NCBI GenBank assembly: GCA_043228905.1
Contig: JBHGNT010000002.1
Location: 24,800,001-24,864,000, forward strand
Origin: Azolla caroliniana
Lineage: Eukaryota > Polypodiophyta
Direction of reading: 5' to 3'
Length of the DNA stretch: 64,000 nt
The position numbers and the translations under genes were made by a program. This document shows positions 45,533-55,463 of this stretch, piece after piece. The notes under the pieces were generated by a model. It was not told where the DNA came from and did not search any database. It saw only the letters and a program-made list of their open reading frames with translations. The first letter of the stretch is position 1; each line of letters begins with the position of its first letter.

Positions 45533-48500
45533 ATGGCGCTCTCTGTGCATACCTTCTTCGATCACCCCTTCCTATGCCTTCTCTTGCTTCCCCTCTTCTT
45601 CCCTTTGTTTCTCTTCTGTCTGCCTCTCCTCCTCTTCCTGCTGCTGCCCACCACCTTCTTCCTCCTCCCTCCCTTCCTCCTCTTCAAGTTCGGTTCGTCG
45701 CTCCTCAACAAAATCTCGATATCAGGTACGCATGTCCTTGATCATGATTATCATTCTATCGTTAATCTACCGCCCATCCTGATCCTTGGACATGATCATG
45801 ATCTTGATGCTGGTTTAGGTCTGAATCGAGCCATTTTAATCAAACCGATAGTAAAATCAGATCCTTCTTTATTGATGCCACTGCTCGACGGGGATGTGGA
45901 GGGGTATGAAGAAGCCTCGGAAATCTTCTCTAAAGATGAAGAAGGAGATGAGGAGGGATATAAAGTGATTTCCGAACCTTCTGATGAAGGAAGATTAGAA
46001 ACCCAATTAGATGTGGATGTTTCTGACAATGGGTTATCAAAGAATCTGCAAGAAAACCTACAACTGGCACCAGATCCTACATTCATGATGCACCAACCCC
46101 ATACGATCATGGGGGGAGCATATGTAGTTTCTGAACCATCTGAAGAAAAAGGATTAGATGTGAATGTTTATGATAATGGATTGTCAAATAATCTCTTACA
46201 CGTGGATGTTTATAATAATGGATTGTTAAAGAACCCGCAAGAAAACCCGCAAATAGTACCAGAGCCTGCATATAATAATGGATTGTCAAATAATCTGTTA
46301 GAAGTGGATGTTATTAATAATAGATTATTAAAGAATATGCAAGAAAACCCGGAAATAGTACCAAAGCCTGCATATAATAATGGATTGTCAAATAATCTGT
46401 TAGATGTTGATGTTTGTAATAATGGATTGTTAAAGAATCTGCAAGAAAACCCGCAAATAGTACCTGAGCCTGCATTCATGCAACAACCCCTTACTAATGT
46501 TGGTGAAGCATATGTAGTTTCTGAGTCATCTCCAGTCGAGACAGGAGCAAATGATGCAGCGGTTCATGCAGGACAAAAGGATGGTGTTGATTTCTCTGAG
46601 GAAATAAGAAGTGACGGTCATTTAGATCTCAATAATGAGGTAACTGATGGACGAAACGATGCATGCCAAAAAGATGAGGGTGATTTGTCTGAGGGAATAG
46701 AAAGAGACTATCATCTAGATCTCAGTAAGGTAACTGGTGAACAAAATACTGTTAATGGGGTGAGGATGGAAGAAGAGAAGGATGGCTATGTCCCATCTCC
46801 GCCCATACAAAGGGAAGGGTTTGTGTCTGTAGGTGAATCATCTCATGTTGAGAAGGTGGATGGAGAAGAGGAAGAAGAGAAGGATGTCTATGTCCCTTCT
46901 CCACCTATACAAGGGGAAGGGTTCGTGTTTGCAGGTGATCAATCACCTCATGTCTTTGACAACATGAAGAAGGAAGAATCGATGGATGATGGTGGGGCCT
47001 TTTGTGAAGGAAATGCGAAAGATGATGAGTCTACTTTTCTTCAACTCTCCAATGAAGTATTTAATGAGGAATTAATCAAGAAAGGGACATTAGGTGAGGA
47101 GCCTAGTGCCCAAGATCAAGCAATGTATAGTTACTGTGGTCGTAATAATGATCATCGTGTTAAGGGAGATGAGCATGAATCAAGACCATTCTCCACAATT
47201 GATGGTCATGGAGAGGTTCTTCTTGCAAATGGGCATGGTGAGTCAGCACCTGATCATGAGGCAGCCATGGATGAGAATGGAAAGACAGAAATCACCAATG
47301 AGCATAAATCAATGAATGAGCGTGAATCAGCACATGATCGAGAAGCATCGATCACAAGCAATGATGATGAGATTAATATTGTTGGAGATGGAAATGGAGA
47401 TGGAAATGGAGATGGAGATCACCATCATGAAGAAGGATTTACCTCCTCTGATGTCAAGGAGCCACCCATTAATATAAAGGGGCTTAAGTCTGAACCTCAT
47501 GGAGAAGAATCCACAAGCGAAGAAGAGAAGAAGAAGAAACCTGTTAATGCTGAGTCGGCTTCTTGTGAAGAAGCATTCATGACTGATGATGAAGTAAAGA
47601 AGCATACACCCCATTTAGGGAATGGAAATTCTAGCATTCCCAGTGCCATAGATGTACAGGAAGTAGTCCAGTGTCCTGTAAGTGAAGATTTATCCAGTGA
47701 TATATCGGGAACTCGACAAGTGATTATAGATACTAAACAAAAACCCAAGGATACAAAAGCTCTAAATGAAGCTGTAAATGGAGGACAGGAAGGTTTGGGG
47801 TCATTAATAATCGAGGGTTTACCAGTTTTGGAGGAGAATAATATTGCATTACCAGTTTCACATAGTAATCCGGCCCAAGGAGTTATACCAGCTGATGACA
47901 CTGGTGAACAACAACATTTGGAAGAGCCATACAAGGATGGTAACACTGAACCTGTGGAGGAGCCACAGAAAGCTTTAGATGGAAAGCCAGAGGGCTGGGG
48001 ATTATTAAACTTGAAATGTTTATCTGCCAAAAATGATCCAAGATTGAACCCAACCCCTAAACAAGGGATCGAAGAAGATCCCCATCGAGAAGTCGTGAAT
48101 TCACAAAAATGTGCAGATATAGAGGTACGTTTTAGGTATATGTGGACATAAGATTTTATGTTTAAAAAAATCTCAGTAGCTGAACGTATGTTAATAGTCA
48201 TCTAAACATTAATGTTTACTTGTGAAAGTGATCTGAGCAAAAATTTCCAAATGTTTGAAGTTGAAGTACAATCAATGCATGCATTAGGACCTATAATAAC
48301 AATGAAACCTTCGGAAAACAATAACTTGGAAAACTATAACTAAGAAACCTTCGAAAAAACGTGAATGCATTAGGGCTTTGTGTGAATGCATTAATAATTA
48401 TCCCTTTCTGACAAAAGTGAGTTTCCATCCATGTAGTCCTCCTTAAAGCAACAAGGAGAGCATGTTATTTTAGATGACATCAAGGCAATAAGAAAGATCT

Positions 48501-48661
48501 TAGGGTGTGATGGCAATCCGAATGCACATGTGTCCGACCAGATCCAAGAGCTCTATGCATTTTTGGGTATGGAGCCATTGTCTTGGATTGCAGAGGTTAA
48601 TGATCTGGAAAGGGCAAGAGGGGAATTGGATGTTTTGAAGGCTGTGGTTGGAGTGAAATGA
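45533..48661 (+). CDS. Acidic repeat protein with hydrophobic N-terminus, family unknown
   Basis: Two exons: 45533-48124 and 48437-48661, joined in phase 0 (GAG|GTACGT donor, ATGTAG acceptor), giving 938 residues. Residues 1-58 are almost wholly hydrophobic, enough for two membrane helices or a hairpin. The long middle is acidic and low-complexity, with three perfect-length 34-residue repeats (residues 213-246, 247-280, 281-314; core YNNGLSNNLLDVDV and NNGLLKN.QENP.IVPEPA), a weaker earlier copy, and a doubled YVPSPPIQ motif. The C-terminus, residues about 865-938, looks like a small folded helical domain (LDDIKAIRKILG, QIQELYAFLGMEPLSW, LDVLKAVVGVK). The sequence pattern suggests a membrane-anchored plant protein. 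A GT-AG pair at 45726/45818 bounds 93 bases in frame and could be an additional intron; either form keeps the frame. I do not recognise a function. ATG 45533 is the first in the frame. Confidence 0.75.
46169..46474 (+). repeat. Three 102-bp coding tandem repeats
   Basis: Units at 46169-46270, 46271-46372 and 46373-46474 encode 34-residue repeats in the 45533 gene. Confidence 0.85.
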
Positions 48662-48684
48662 TCAAATGTGAGTGAAATCTGAGT

Positions 48685-48790
48685 ATGGAACTGCTGTCTT
48701 GGATCGATAGCAAGAGGTTGATGATAATGGAGAAGAGGAAGAGGAGAATTGGATATATTTCTCTTTCTAAGGCTATGGGTGGGAGTGAAA
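48685..48790 (+). pseudogene. Decayed tandem copy of the 45533-gene terminal exon end
   Basis: GTATGGAACTGCTGTCTTGG, GAGGTTGATGATAATGGA, AATTGGAT, AAGGCTATGGGTGGGAGTGAAA parallels 48570-48659 (GTATGGAGCCATTGTCTTGG, GAGGTTAATGATCTGGAA, AATTGGAT, AAGGCTGTGGTTGGAGTGAAA) just after the stop codon. It carries small insertions and no longer keeps the protein reading. Confidence 0.7.
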
Positions 48791-49468
48791 GCATTTTTAA
48801 TAATGGTTTTTACATTTGTCTTCTTCTACTTATTAATTATGTACCAATATACAAATTTTACATTTTCCTTATTCCCAATGTACATACCTTTTTATATAAC
48901 AAATTTTATTTTGGTGTGAAGGGGGCATATGCCCCAAGTTATAATGATGAAAAATATTTCTATTGCCCAATTTGAGTTTTATTTCAATTGAATCTCATGC
49001 TTCTTATAAACCCTTCTTTATAAAAGTTTTGCATACGTAATATTGTGACCGACAAACTTGCATGGCGGAAGTTCTAGCCTTGCAAGAACGAGGAATGGAA
49101 CTTTTTTTACGTATACATTTGAGTAGCAGTTTTGTCCAATACTTCGATAGTTGTTTATAATTCATGGTTCATGGTATCATGGTAAAAACGAGGAATGGAA
49201 CTTTATACGACACTTTTTACCAACACTTTTGTAAAACAAAGAATGGCATTGCTATATACTATTTTGAAATGGTAGTTGTGGATGATTGTATGAGTAGGTA
49301 GGTACCAAGGGAAGAGTAAGTGCCATACATAATTAATTGAGAATGAAAACCCCATGTATGCCTTTTGGAAGATTCAACGTATCTTTGTGAAGCTTGTAGT
49401 TGAAATTAGGACAAATCAAATGTTAAACAAATAGTAACTAGATAGATGATACTTCGATGAGAAACTAC
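48791..49468. other. AT-rich intergenic sequence
   Basis: No gene supported. The block CGAGGAATGGAACTTT occurs twice (near 49088 and 49188). Confidence 0.5.
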
Positions 49469-49982
49469 GTAGAGCAAAAGATGTAATGTAAGACTTGTGG
49501 ATAGACAATTCATAATAATTTGAGACATAGATGATAAAGCAAGTGTTGTTATGTGAGTTGAGATTCCATGTCTATGTTTCCACTTTCCAACGGATAGAAT
49601 CATGACACAGGGTCAATTATTTTACTAAGCTTTGGCCTCAAACATGCATTTGGGTTATTGTACCACATCATAGAGCAAAAGATGTAATGTGAGACTTGTG
49701 GATACACAATTCATAATAATTAGGGTAAATTATTTTACTAAGCTTTGGCCTCAAACATGCATTTGGGTTATTGTACCACATCGTAGAGCAAAAGATGTAA
49801 TGTGAGACTTGTGGATAGACAATTCATAATAATTTGAGACGTAGATGATAAAGCAAGTGTGTTATGTGAGTTGAGATTCCAAGTCTATGTTTCCACTTTT
49901 CAATGGATAGAATCATGACACATAGGGTGAATTATTTTACTAACCTTAAACCCAATCAAACATGCATTTGGGTTATTGTACC
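49469..49982. repeat. Three-copy tandem repeat (about 200, 113 and 200 bp)
   Basis: Copies begin GTAGAGCAAAAGATGTAATG at about 49469, ATAGAGCAAAAG at 49670 and GTAGAGCAAAAG at 49783, each ending CATGCATTTGGGTTATTGTACC. The middle copy lacks about 90 bp (from after ACAATTCATAATAATT to before AATTATTTTAC). Confidence 0.85.
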
Positions 49983-50214
49983 CCTGATAGAAAGCAATAT
50001 CGAAACAGCAAGAAGCGAACCATGGTAAGACTTGATGGAACAAGTTGATACAAATGTAGATTTTGGATTGTGATGCATGCAAGCGAGTGAGACACTAATC
50101 AGTCACATCACGTCACTGGCATGCCTCGTTGACCAGGCCATTTTTCACATTTTCATTAGGGTCCAATTGGGTGTGCTAGAGATGTCCAATGAATTGTGCT
50201 CCTTTTGTCATCCT

Positions 50215-50299
50215 CCCCCCCCCCCCCCCCTTCCATGTAGGCACAACTCAATAATGTCAAGCATGCCGACCACTTGATGTTTCATAAGGTGCCAAGCAT

Positions 50300-50344
<45 letters not shown>

Positions 50345-50397
50345 AACTAAAATGTCTCGAAAATATCTAGTACATCCTCTCTCTCTCTCTCTCTCCG
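50215..50397. repeat. Poly(C) and (GA)n/(CT)n tracts
   Basis: Sixteen C at 50215-50230, (GA)n at about 50300-50342 and (CT)n at about 50379-50394, all in the ClpC upstream region. Confidence 0.9.
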
Positions 50398-51116
50398 TGT
50401 CCACTTTGTCCACCATATACATACATACACACATAGTATGAACCATAGTACGTAAAATTCGTGTTTGACTGGCATAACATTTGTTTTCCTACATTGGAAA
50501 ACGAATGCGGATGTTATTCAACCACTCTTGTGTTTTTTTTTTTGTTTTTTCCATTTTTGGGGCTTATTTACCTCATAATAAATAGTTAATCCAAAAGTAT
50601 GGTATTTATCATTCTTTGAGGGTGTTTTTCTTACGTGATTGAAACATTTATACTATGGTATGAACCGTATGTACCATACGTACATGCGCATTCGAGAATG
50701 GTTCCATCATTCGAGTATGGTAAACACCCACAAAGTATGGTAAATACTATACTTTTGTATTCATTATTTATTATAAGGTCAATTTTTATTTTAAGGTAAG
50801 AAAGTTAAGTAAAAAGTGTGAAAAAAAACATAAGAATGTTTTTGATAACATATGCATTCGATTGCATTCGTATGAAAAAAAGAATGTTTGCCAATGCATT
50901 CGAGTATATTACTTAGTACGTACTATGATGATACACTGCTTTGATCGAAAGATATTTTTCTTCATCTAACTCAGCACTCTCTCTCTACTATTTAGAATCC
51001 AAATCACATACATACATAATAGGAAGAAGGAAGAGTGCGTTCTTTCTATTCTTCTTCTTCTTCTTTTTCTTTTTCTTCTTCTTCGTTCTCCTCTGTTTTT
51101 CCTCTGCTCTGCCGCC
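50398..51116 (+). promoter_or_regulatory. ClpC upstream region and 5' leader
   Basis: AT-rich DNA ends in a (CTT)n-rich stretch at 51044-51085, the pyrimidine-rich leader common in plant plastid-protein genes. The start ATG is in a good context (GCCGCCATGGC). No precise TATA box is assigned. Confidence 0.45.
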
Positions 51117-53921
51117 ATGGCAACTTCTCTGCTAATCCCACCTTCAAGAGAATCTACTTCTCCCCTCATCTCTGTAAGCGACATCAGAAAACCCATCATG
51201 GCGAAGAAAAGATTTGTCGCATCTCTACGAAACCGGCAGAACATCATCCAAGTAAGTTCTTTCTCATCACTTCACCTCTCTTCGTCTTCGGCTTCTTCCT
51301 CGTATTCTTCTTCTTCGAGACTCTTTCATACCTCCGTGGTCAAATCTCTTTCTGTACCAAGCGGCCGAACCCGAAGAAGAGGTAGAGGTGTGATTGTGGC
51401 GATGTTCGAAAGATTCACTGAGAAAGCGATCAAAGTGATCATGCTAGCACAAGAAGAAGCGCGGAGACTTGGCCACAACTTTGTCGGCACCGAACAAGTC
51501 CTCCTTGGCCTCATCGGAGAAGGCACAGGAATCGCTGCCAAAGTGTTAAAGTCAATGGGTGTGAATCTAAAAGAGGCAAGAATCGAGGTCGAGAAGATCA
51601 TAGGCAGAGGATCGGGATTTGTTGCTGTCGAGATCCCTTTCACACCACGGGCCAAACGTGTCCTCGAGCTTTCCTTGGAAGAAGCCCGTCAACTTGGGCA
51701 TAATTACATCGGGTCCGAGCATCTATTGCTAGGGTTGTTAAGGGAAGGAGAAGGGGTGGCAGCACGTGTGCTAGAAAACCTTGGTGCAGACCCAACAAAT
51801 ATTCGCACACAAGTTATAAGAATGGTTGGGGAGAATACTGAAGCTGTGGGTGCAGGTGTTGGTGGAGGAGGAAATAGTAATGTGAAAACGCCAACTTTAG
51901 AGGAGTTTGGAACAAATCTCACCAAGTTAGCCGAGGAAGGGAAACTAGACCCTGTTGTCGGTAGACAACCTCAAATAGAGAGGGTCACACAAATCTTAGG
52001 ACGCCGAACAAAGAATAATCCATGTCTTATTGGTGAACCCGGAGTCGGAAAAACTGCCATCGCTGAAGGGTTAGCACAACGTATTGCGACTGGTGATGTT
52101 CCTGAGACGATTGAAGGTAAGAAAGTTGTTACCTTAGATATGGGTCTTCTCGTGGCGGGCACTAAATATAGGGGCGAATTCGAAGAGAGGCTAAAAAAGC
52201 TCATGGAAGAGATCAAGCAAGCGGATGATATAATCCTGTTTATCGATGAAGTTCATACCTTGATTGGGGCAGGGGCAGCAGAGGGTGCCATCGATGCAGC
52301 CAATATATTAAAACCCGCTTTAGCACGAGGTGAGCTTCAATGCATAGGAGCAACTACTCTCGATGAGTATCGGAAACATGTTGAAAAAGATCCCGCCTTA
52401 GAGAGACGTTTCCAACCGGTCCTGGTTCCGGAACCCAGTGTCGACGAGACCATACAAATCTTACAAGGTCTCCGTGAACGATATGAGATCCATCACAAGC
52501 TCCGGTACACTGATGAATCCCTAGTAGCTGCTGCCCATCTCTCTCATCAATATATCAGTGATAGGTTTCTTCCTGATAAGGCCATTGATTTGATCGATGA
52601 GGCAGGGTCTCGTGTTCGATTACGTCATGCTCAACTCCCCGAAGAGGCAAAAGAGCTCGAAAAGGAACTTAGGCAAATCACTAAAGAGAAAAATGATGCG
52701 GTGAGAGGGCAAGACTTTGAGAAAGCTGGGCAACTCCGTGATCGCGAGATGGAATTAAAAGCACAAGTATCAGCAATTGCTGAGAAAGGGAAAGAGAAGT
52801 CAAAGGCCGAGATAGAGTCGATGTCGGCCGACAGTGCAGGTCCCCTCGTCACCGAATCCGATATCCAACAGATTGTGTCAGCATGGACTGGGATACCTGT
52901 TGAGAAGGTATCAGTAGATGAGTCAAGTCGCTTATTGAAGATGGAAGAAACACTGCACAAAAGGGTGATTGGTCAAGATGAGGCCGTGAAGGCAATAAGC
53001 CGAGCGATTCGGCGTGCTCGTGTTGGATTAAAAAACCCTAATAGGCCCATTGCGAGCTTTATTTTCTCGGGTCCAACTGGTGTCGGGAAATCCGAATTAG
53101 CCAAAGCTTTGGCTGCTTACTATTTCGGCTCCGAAGAAGCTATGGTGAGGCTTGACATGAGTGAATTCATGGAAAGACACACGGTTTCTAAGCTCATTGG
53201 ATCACCACCAGGTTACGTGGGCTACACAGAAGGCGGCCAGTTGACAGAAGCTGTAAGACGTCGACCCTATACAGTGGTTCTATTTGATGAGATTGAGAAA
53301 GCTCATCCCGATGTTTTTAACATGATGTTGCAAATCCTGGAAGATGGTAGGCTCACCGATAGCAAGGGAAGAACTGTGGATTTCAAGAATACCTTATTGA
53401 TCATGACTTCAAATGTAGGGAGTAGTGTGATCGAAAAGGGTGGTGGTGGCATTGGATTCCAACTTGAATATGGAGAGAAAGACAGTAGCTACAATAGGAT
53501 CAAGAGCCTTGTGAATGAAGAGCTCAAACAATATTTCCGGCCTGAGTTTTTGAATAGACTTGATGAGATCATTGTGTTTAGGCAATTGACAAAGGTTGAG
53601 GTGAAAGACATAGCCGAAATCATGCTTAAGGAGGTGTTTGAGAGGCTAAAGAAGAAAGATATCGAGTTACAAGTCACTGAAAGGTTCAAGGATAGGATAG
53701 TCGATGAAGGATATAGTCCAAGCTATGGTGCAAGGCCATTGAGAAGGGCAATTATGAGGCTATTAGAAGATAGTATGGCGGAGCGAATGCTTGGAGGTGA
53801 GGTTAAAGAAGGTGATTCAGCCATAATTGATGTGGATTCAGAAGGGAATGTGACAGTACTCAACGGTACCACTGGAACATCTTCTAGTGCAACTGTGGAA
53901 GCTCCAGCTGGTATTTCTTAA
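51117..53921 (+). CDS. CLPC: ClpC-type HSP100 chaperone, plastid stroma
   Basis: A 934-residue single-exon frame. Residues 1 to about 95 are Ser/Arg-rich with few acids, as expected for a chloroplast transit peptide; the conserved protein starts at Met96 ([20 protein letters not shown]). Two Clp-N repeats follow (about 96-240), then AAA+ module 1 with Walker A GEPGVGKT (306-313) and Walker B ILFIDE (373-378), the UVR/M region ([11 protein letters not shown], from 534), AAA+ module 2 with Walker A GPTGVGKS (652-659) and Walker B VVLFDE (720-725), the ClpP-docking tripeptide IGF (779-781) and a C-terminal D2-small domain. Length and order fit plant ClpC (HSP93), the ATP-driven unfoldase that feeds the stromal ClpPR protease and acts at the import motor. 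Odd points: no intron, and GGGG before IGF where other plant ClpC proteins, as I recall them, carry Arg/Lys. Confidence 0.96.
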   Translation: MATSLLIPPSRESTSPLISVSDIRKPIMAKKRFVASLRNRQNIIQVSSFSSLHLSSSSASSSYSSSSRLFHTSVVKSLSVPSGRTRRRGRGVIVAMFERFTEKAIKVIMLAQEEARRLGHNFVGTEQVLLGLIGEGTGIAAKVLKSMGVNLKEARIEVEKIIGRGSGFVAVEIPFTPRAKRVLELSLEEARQLGHNYIGSEHLLLGLLREGEGVAARVLENLGADPTNIRTQVIRMVGENTEAVGAGVGGGGNSNVKTPTLEEFGTNLTKLAEEGKLDPVVGRQPQIERVTQILGRRTKNNPCLIGEPGVGKTAIAEGLAQRIATGDVPETIEGKKVVTLDMGLLVAGTKYRGEFEERLKKLMEEIKQADDIILFIDEVHTLIGAGAAEGAIDAANILKPALARGELQCIGATTLDEYRKHVEKDPALERRFQPVLVPEPSVDETIQILQGLRERYEIHHKLRYTDESLVAAAHLSHQYISDRFLPDKAIDLIDEAGSRVRLRHAQLPEEAKELEKELRQITKEKNDAVRGQDFEKAGQLRDREMELKAQVSAIAEKGKEKSKAEIESMSADSAGPLVTESDIQQIVSAWTGIPVEKVSVDESSRLLKMEETLHKRVIGQDEAVKAISRAIRRARVGLKNPNRPIASFIFSGPTGVGKSELAKALAAYYFGSEEAMVRLDMSEFMERHTVSKLIGSPPGYVGYTEGGQLTEAVRRRPYTVVLFDEIEKAHPDVFNMMLQILEDGRLTDSKGRTVDFKNTLLIMTSNVGSSVIEKGGGGIGFQLEYGEKDSSYNRIKSLVNEELKQYFRPEFLNRLDEIIVFRQLTKVEVKDIAEIMLKEVFERLKKKDIELQVTERFKDRIVDEGYSPSYGARPLRRAIMRLLEDSMAERMLGGEVKEGDSAIIDVDSEGNVTVLNGTTGTSSSATVEAPAGIS

Positions 53922-55463
53922 AGTATAGACATAATTTCGATTATTGCTAGAGATCTGTCATATTCGGATTGTAATATATTTATAGATTTGTATATATATA
54001 ATGTATGTATGTATGTCTGTAGCTTGTGTATATAAAAGCCGTATACCACTAAGGAGGGGCTCCTTAGTGTAAATGTTTATAAAAAAACATAGAAATTCTA
54101 AATGTTCAAATTCCAGAATTATATATATAGATGATATTCTATTGGATTGCTTATTATGATTGGGTGATATTTTGGAAACAGAATTGAAGTGTTAATCATT
54201 GTGGATGACTTCGAAACATGCTTGGTTTGTTGAATCAAGTTAAGAGGATCATAATGGGGATGAGAGACATGGGGGAGGTATAACACATAGTACATGTTAG
54301 AATAAAGGGACCAGAAAAAGAAATTGGCGGTGAATTTTAGATGTTTGAACCTTATAAAGTCTTCACACTGAGTCTCTCGGGTTTGTCCTGGCCTTGATAT
54401 TCTTTTTTCCTTTATATTGAATTAAGTTTTGTACATATTTTGAGCACATTGTTTTAAACATTTCAAGTGTTACCTTCAAATCTTAGTTTGGGAATTGCAA
54501 TGAAGTTTATAACTGCGAGAGTCATGCATGGTGATGGCATGTGAAAATGGATGATGGTTTTAAGCATACAAAAGTTCTATAGAACTGACAAATTATGTAA
54601 CCAAGAAAAATTATATTGATGGTATGTTTGCCTGCGTACATACATAAGTATTGCAATGAATTTACGCTCACATATATAACTATGTACATAAATAACTTAA
54701 TAAGTATAATGTACGCATGCTCACATCAATAACTATTCTTCCATACTTGTAAGAGCATTAACAAATCATATCAATCATGTTGATTACATGCAATACTAAA
54801 TCATGGACAAGAATAGTGCTAATAAATCATTGGGATGGCACAATTTTCCTTGCAAGTATAACATTTTTATTATTCTTTCATTATTTGTTTTAGCCACAAT
54901 TTTCCTTGTAACTATAGTCTATAACATGTTCTTATTCTTTCAATATTTGTTATTGACACCATTGTCCTGATAATTAGAACGCCTAACATGAGATGCATTA
55001 TATCAACCCAAGAATCAGCTCCATTTTTTCATTTATAATGTGAATTACGTAGGTAGTTCCAAACATGGTGTTCCAATCTTCCAAGCAAATAATCTCCTAA
55101 TTAATGAGGATAACAAGTGAATGCACACTAATGAATAAAAAAACTGAAGATGCAATACAGCCTTTTTTATTAAATGACAACGTCATTGAAAATGCAGGAT
55201 TGGGGAAAGTGTCCATTTACAATCAACGCTTGCCTATACTAATTTAGAGAAATCTTCCTTTAGTACCTCTCATCTTTCTTTTGTTTCTCTTTCTTTTGAC
55301 TGTCAGGGTTCTGCAGTACCATTTTTTGATACAACAGAAGCCTCTGCAAAAGAAAATACATGAAAAGATACAAATAGCAACCAACGTTGAAATGCAACTT
55401 TTATAACACCGGCTGTGTTTCCCCATTGCATAAACCATGTTTCTTCCATACATTTATTAGCCA
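53922..55463. other. Intergenic region between convergent ClpC and SSL genes
   Basis: Contains the 3' UTRs of both genes, AT-rich, with a (TATG)n stretch near 54001-54014 and a perfect hairpin at 54047-54069. No other gene supported. Confidence 0.6.
54047..54069. repeat. Perfect 10-bp hairpin downstream of ClpC
   Basis: CACTAAGGAG, GGG loop, CTCCTTAGTG, 126 bp after the ClpC stop codon. Confidence 0.85.

Noticed and set aside
47327-48201. Minus-strand open frames opposite the 45533 gene
   Set aside because: They are mirror frames of a low-complexity acidic coding region and end in poly-Ser/Ile runs, with no family signature.
48685-48975. Separate small gene of 96 codons after the 45533 gene
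   Set aside because: Its start overlaps the decayed duplicate of the previous exon and the rest is AT-rich, hydrophobic by composition only.
50941-51385. Plus-strand frames upstream and overlapping the ClpC start
   Set aside because: They translate the (CTT)n leader and an alternate frame of the transit peptide; the ClpC frame is unambiguous.
54047-54069. Rho-independent terminator
   Set aside because: Nuclear plant gene; no bacterial-type termination is expected and the hairpin is not followed by a T run.
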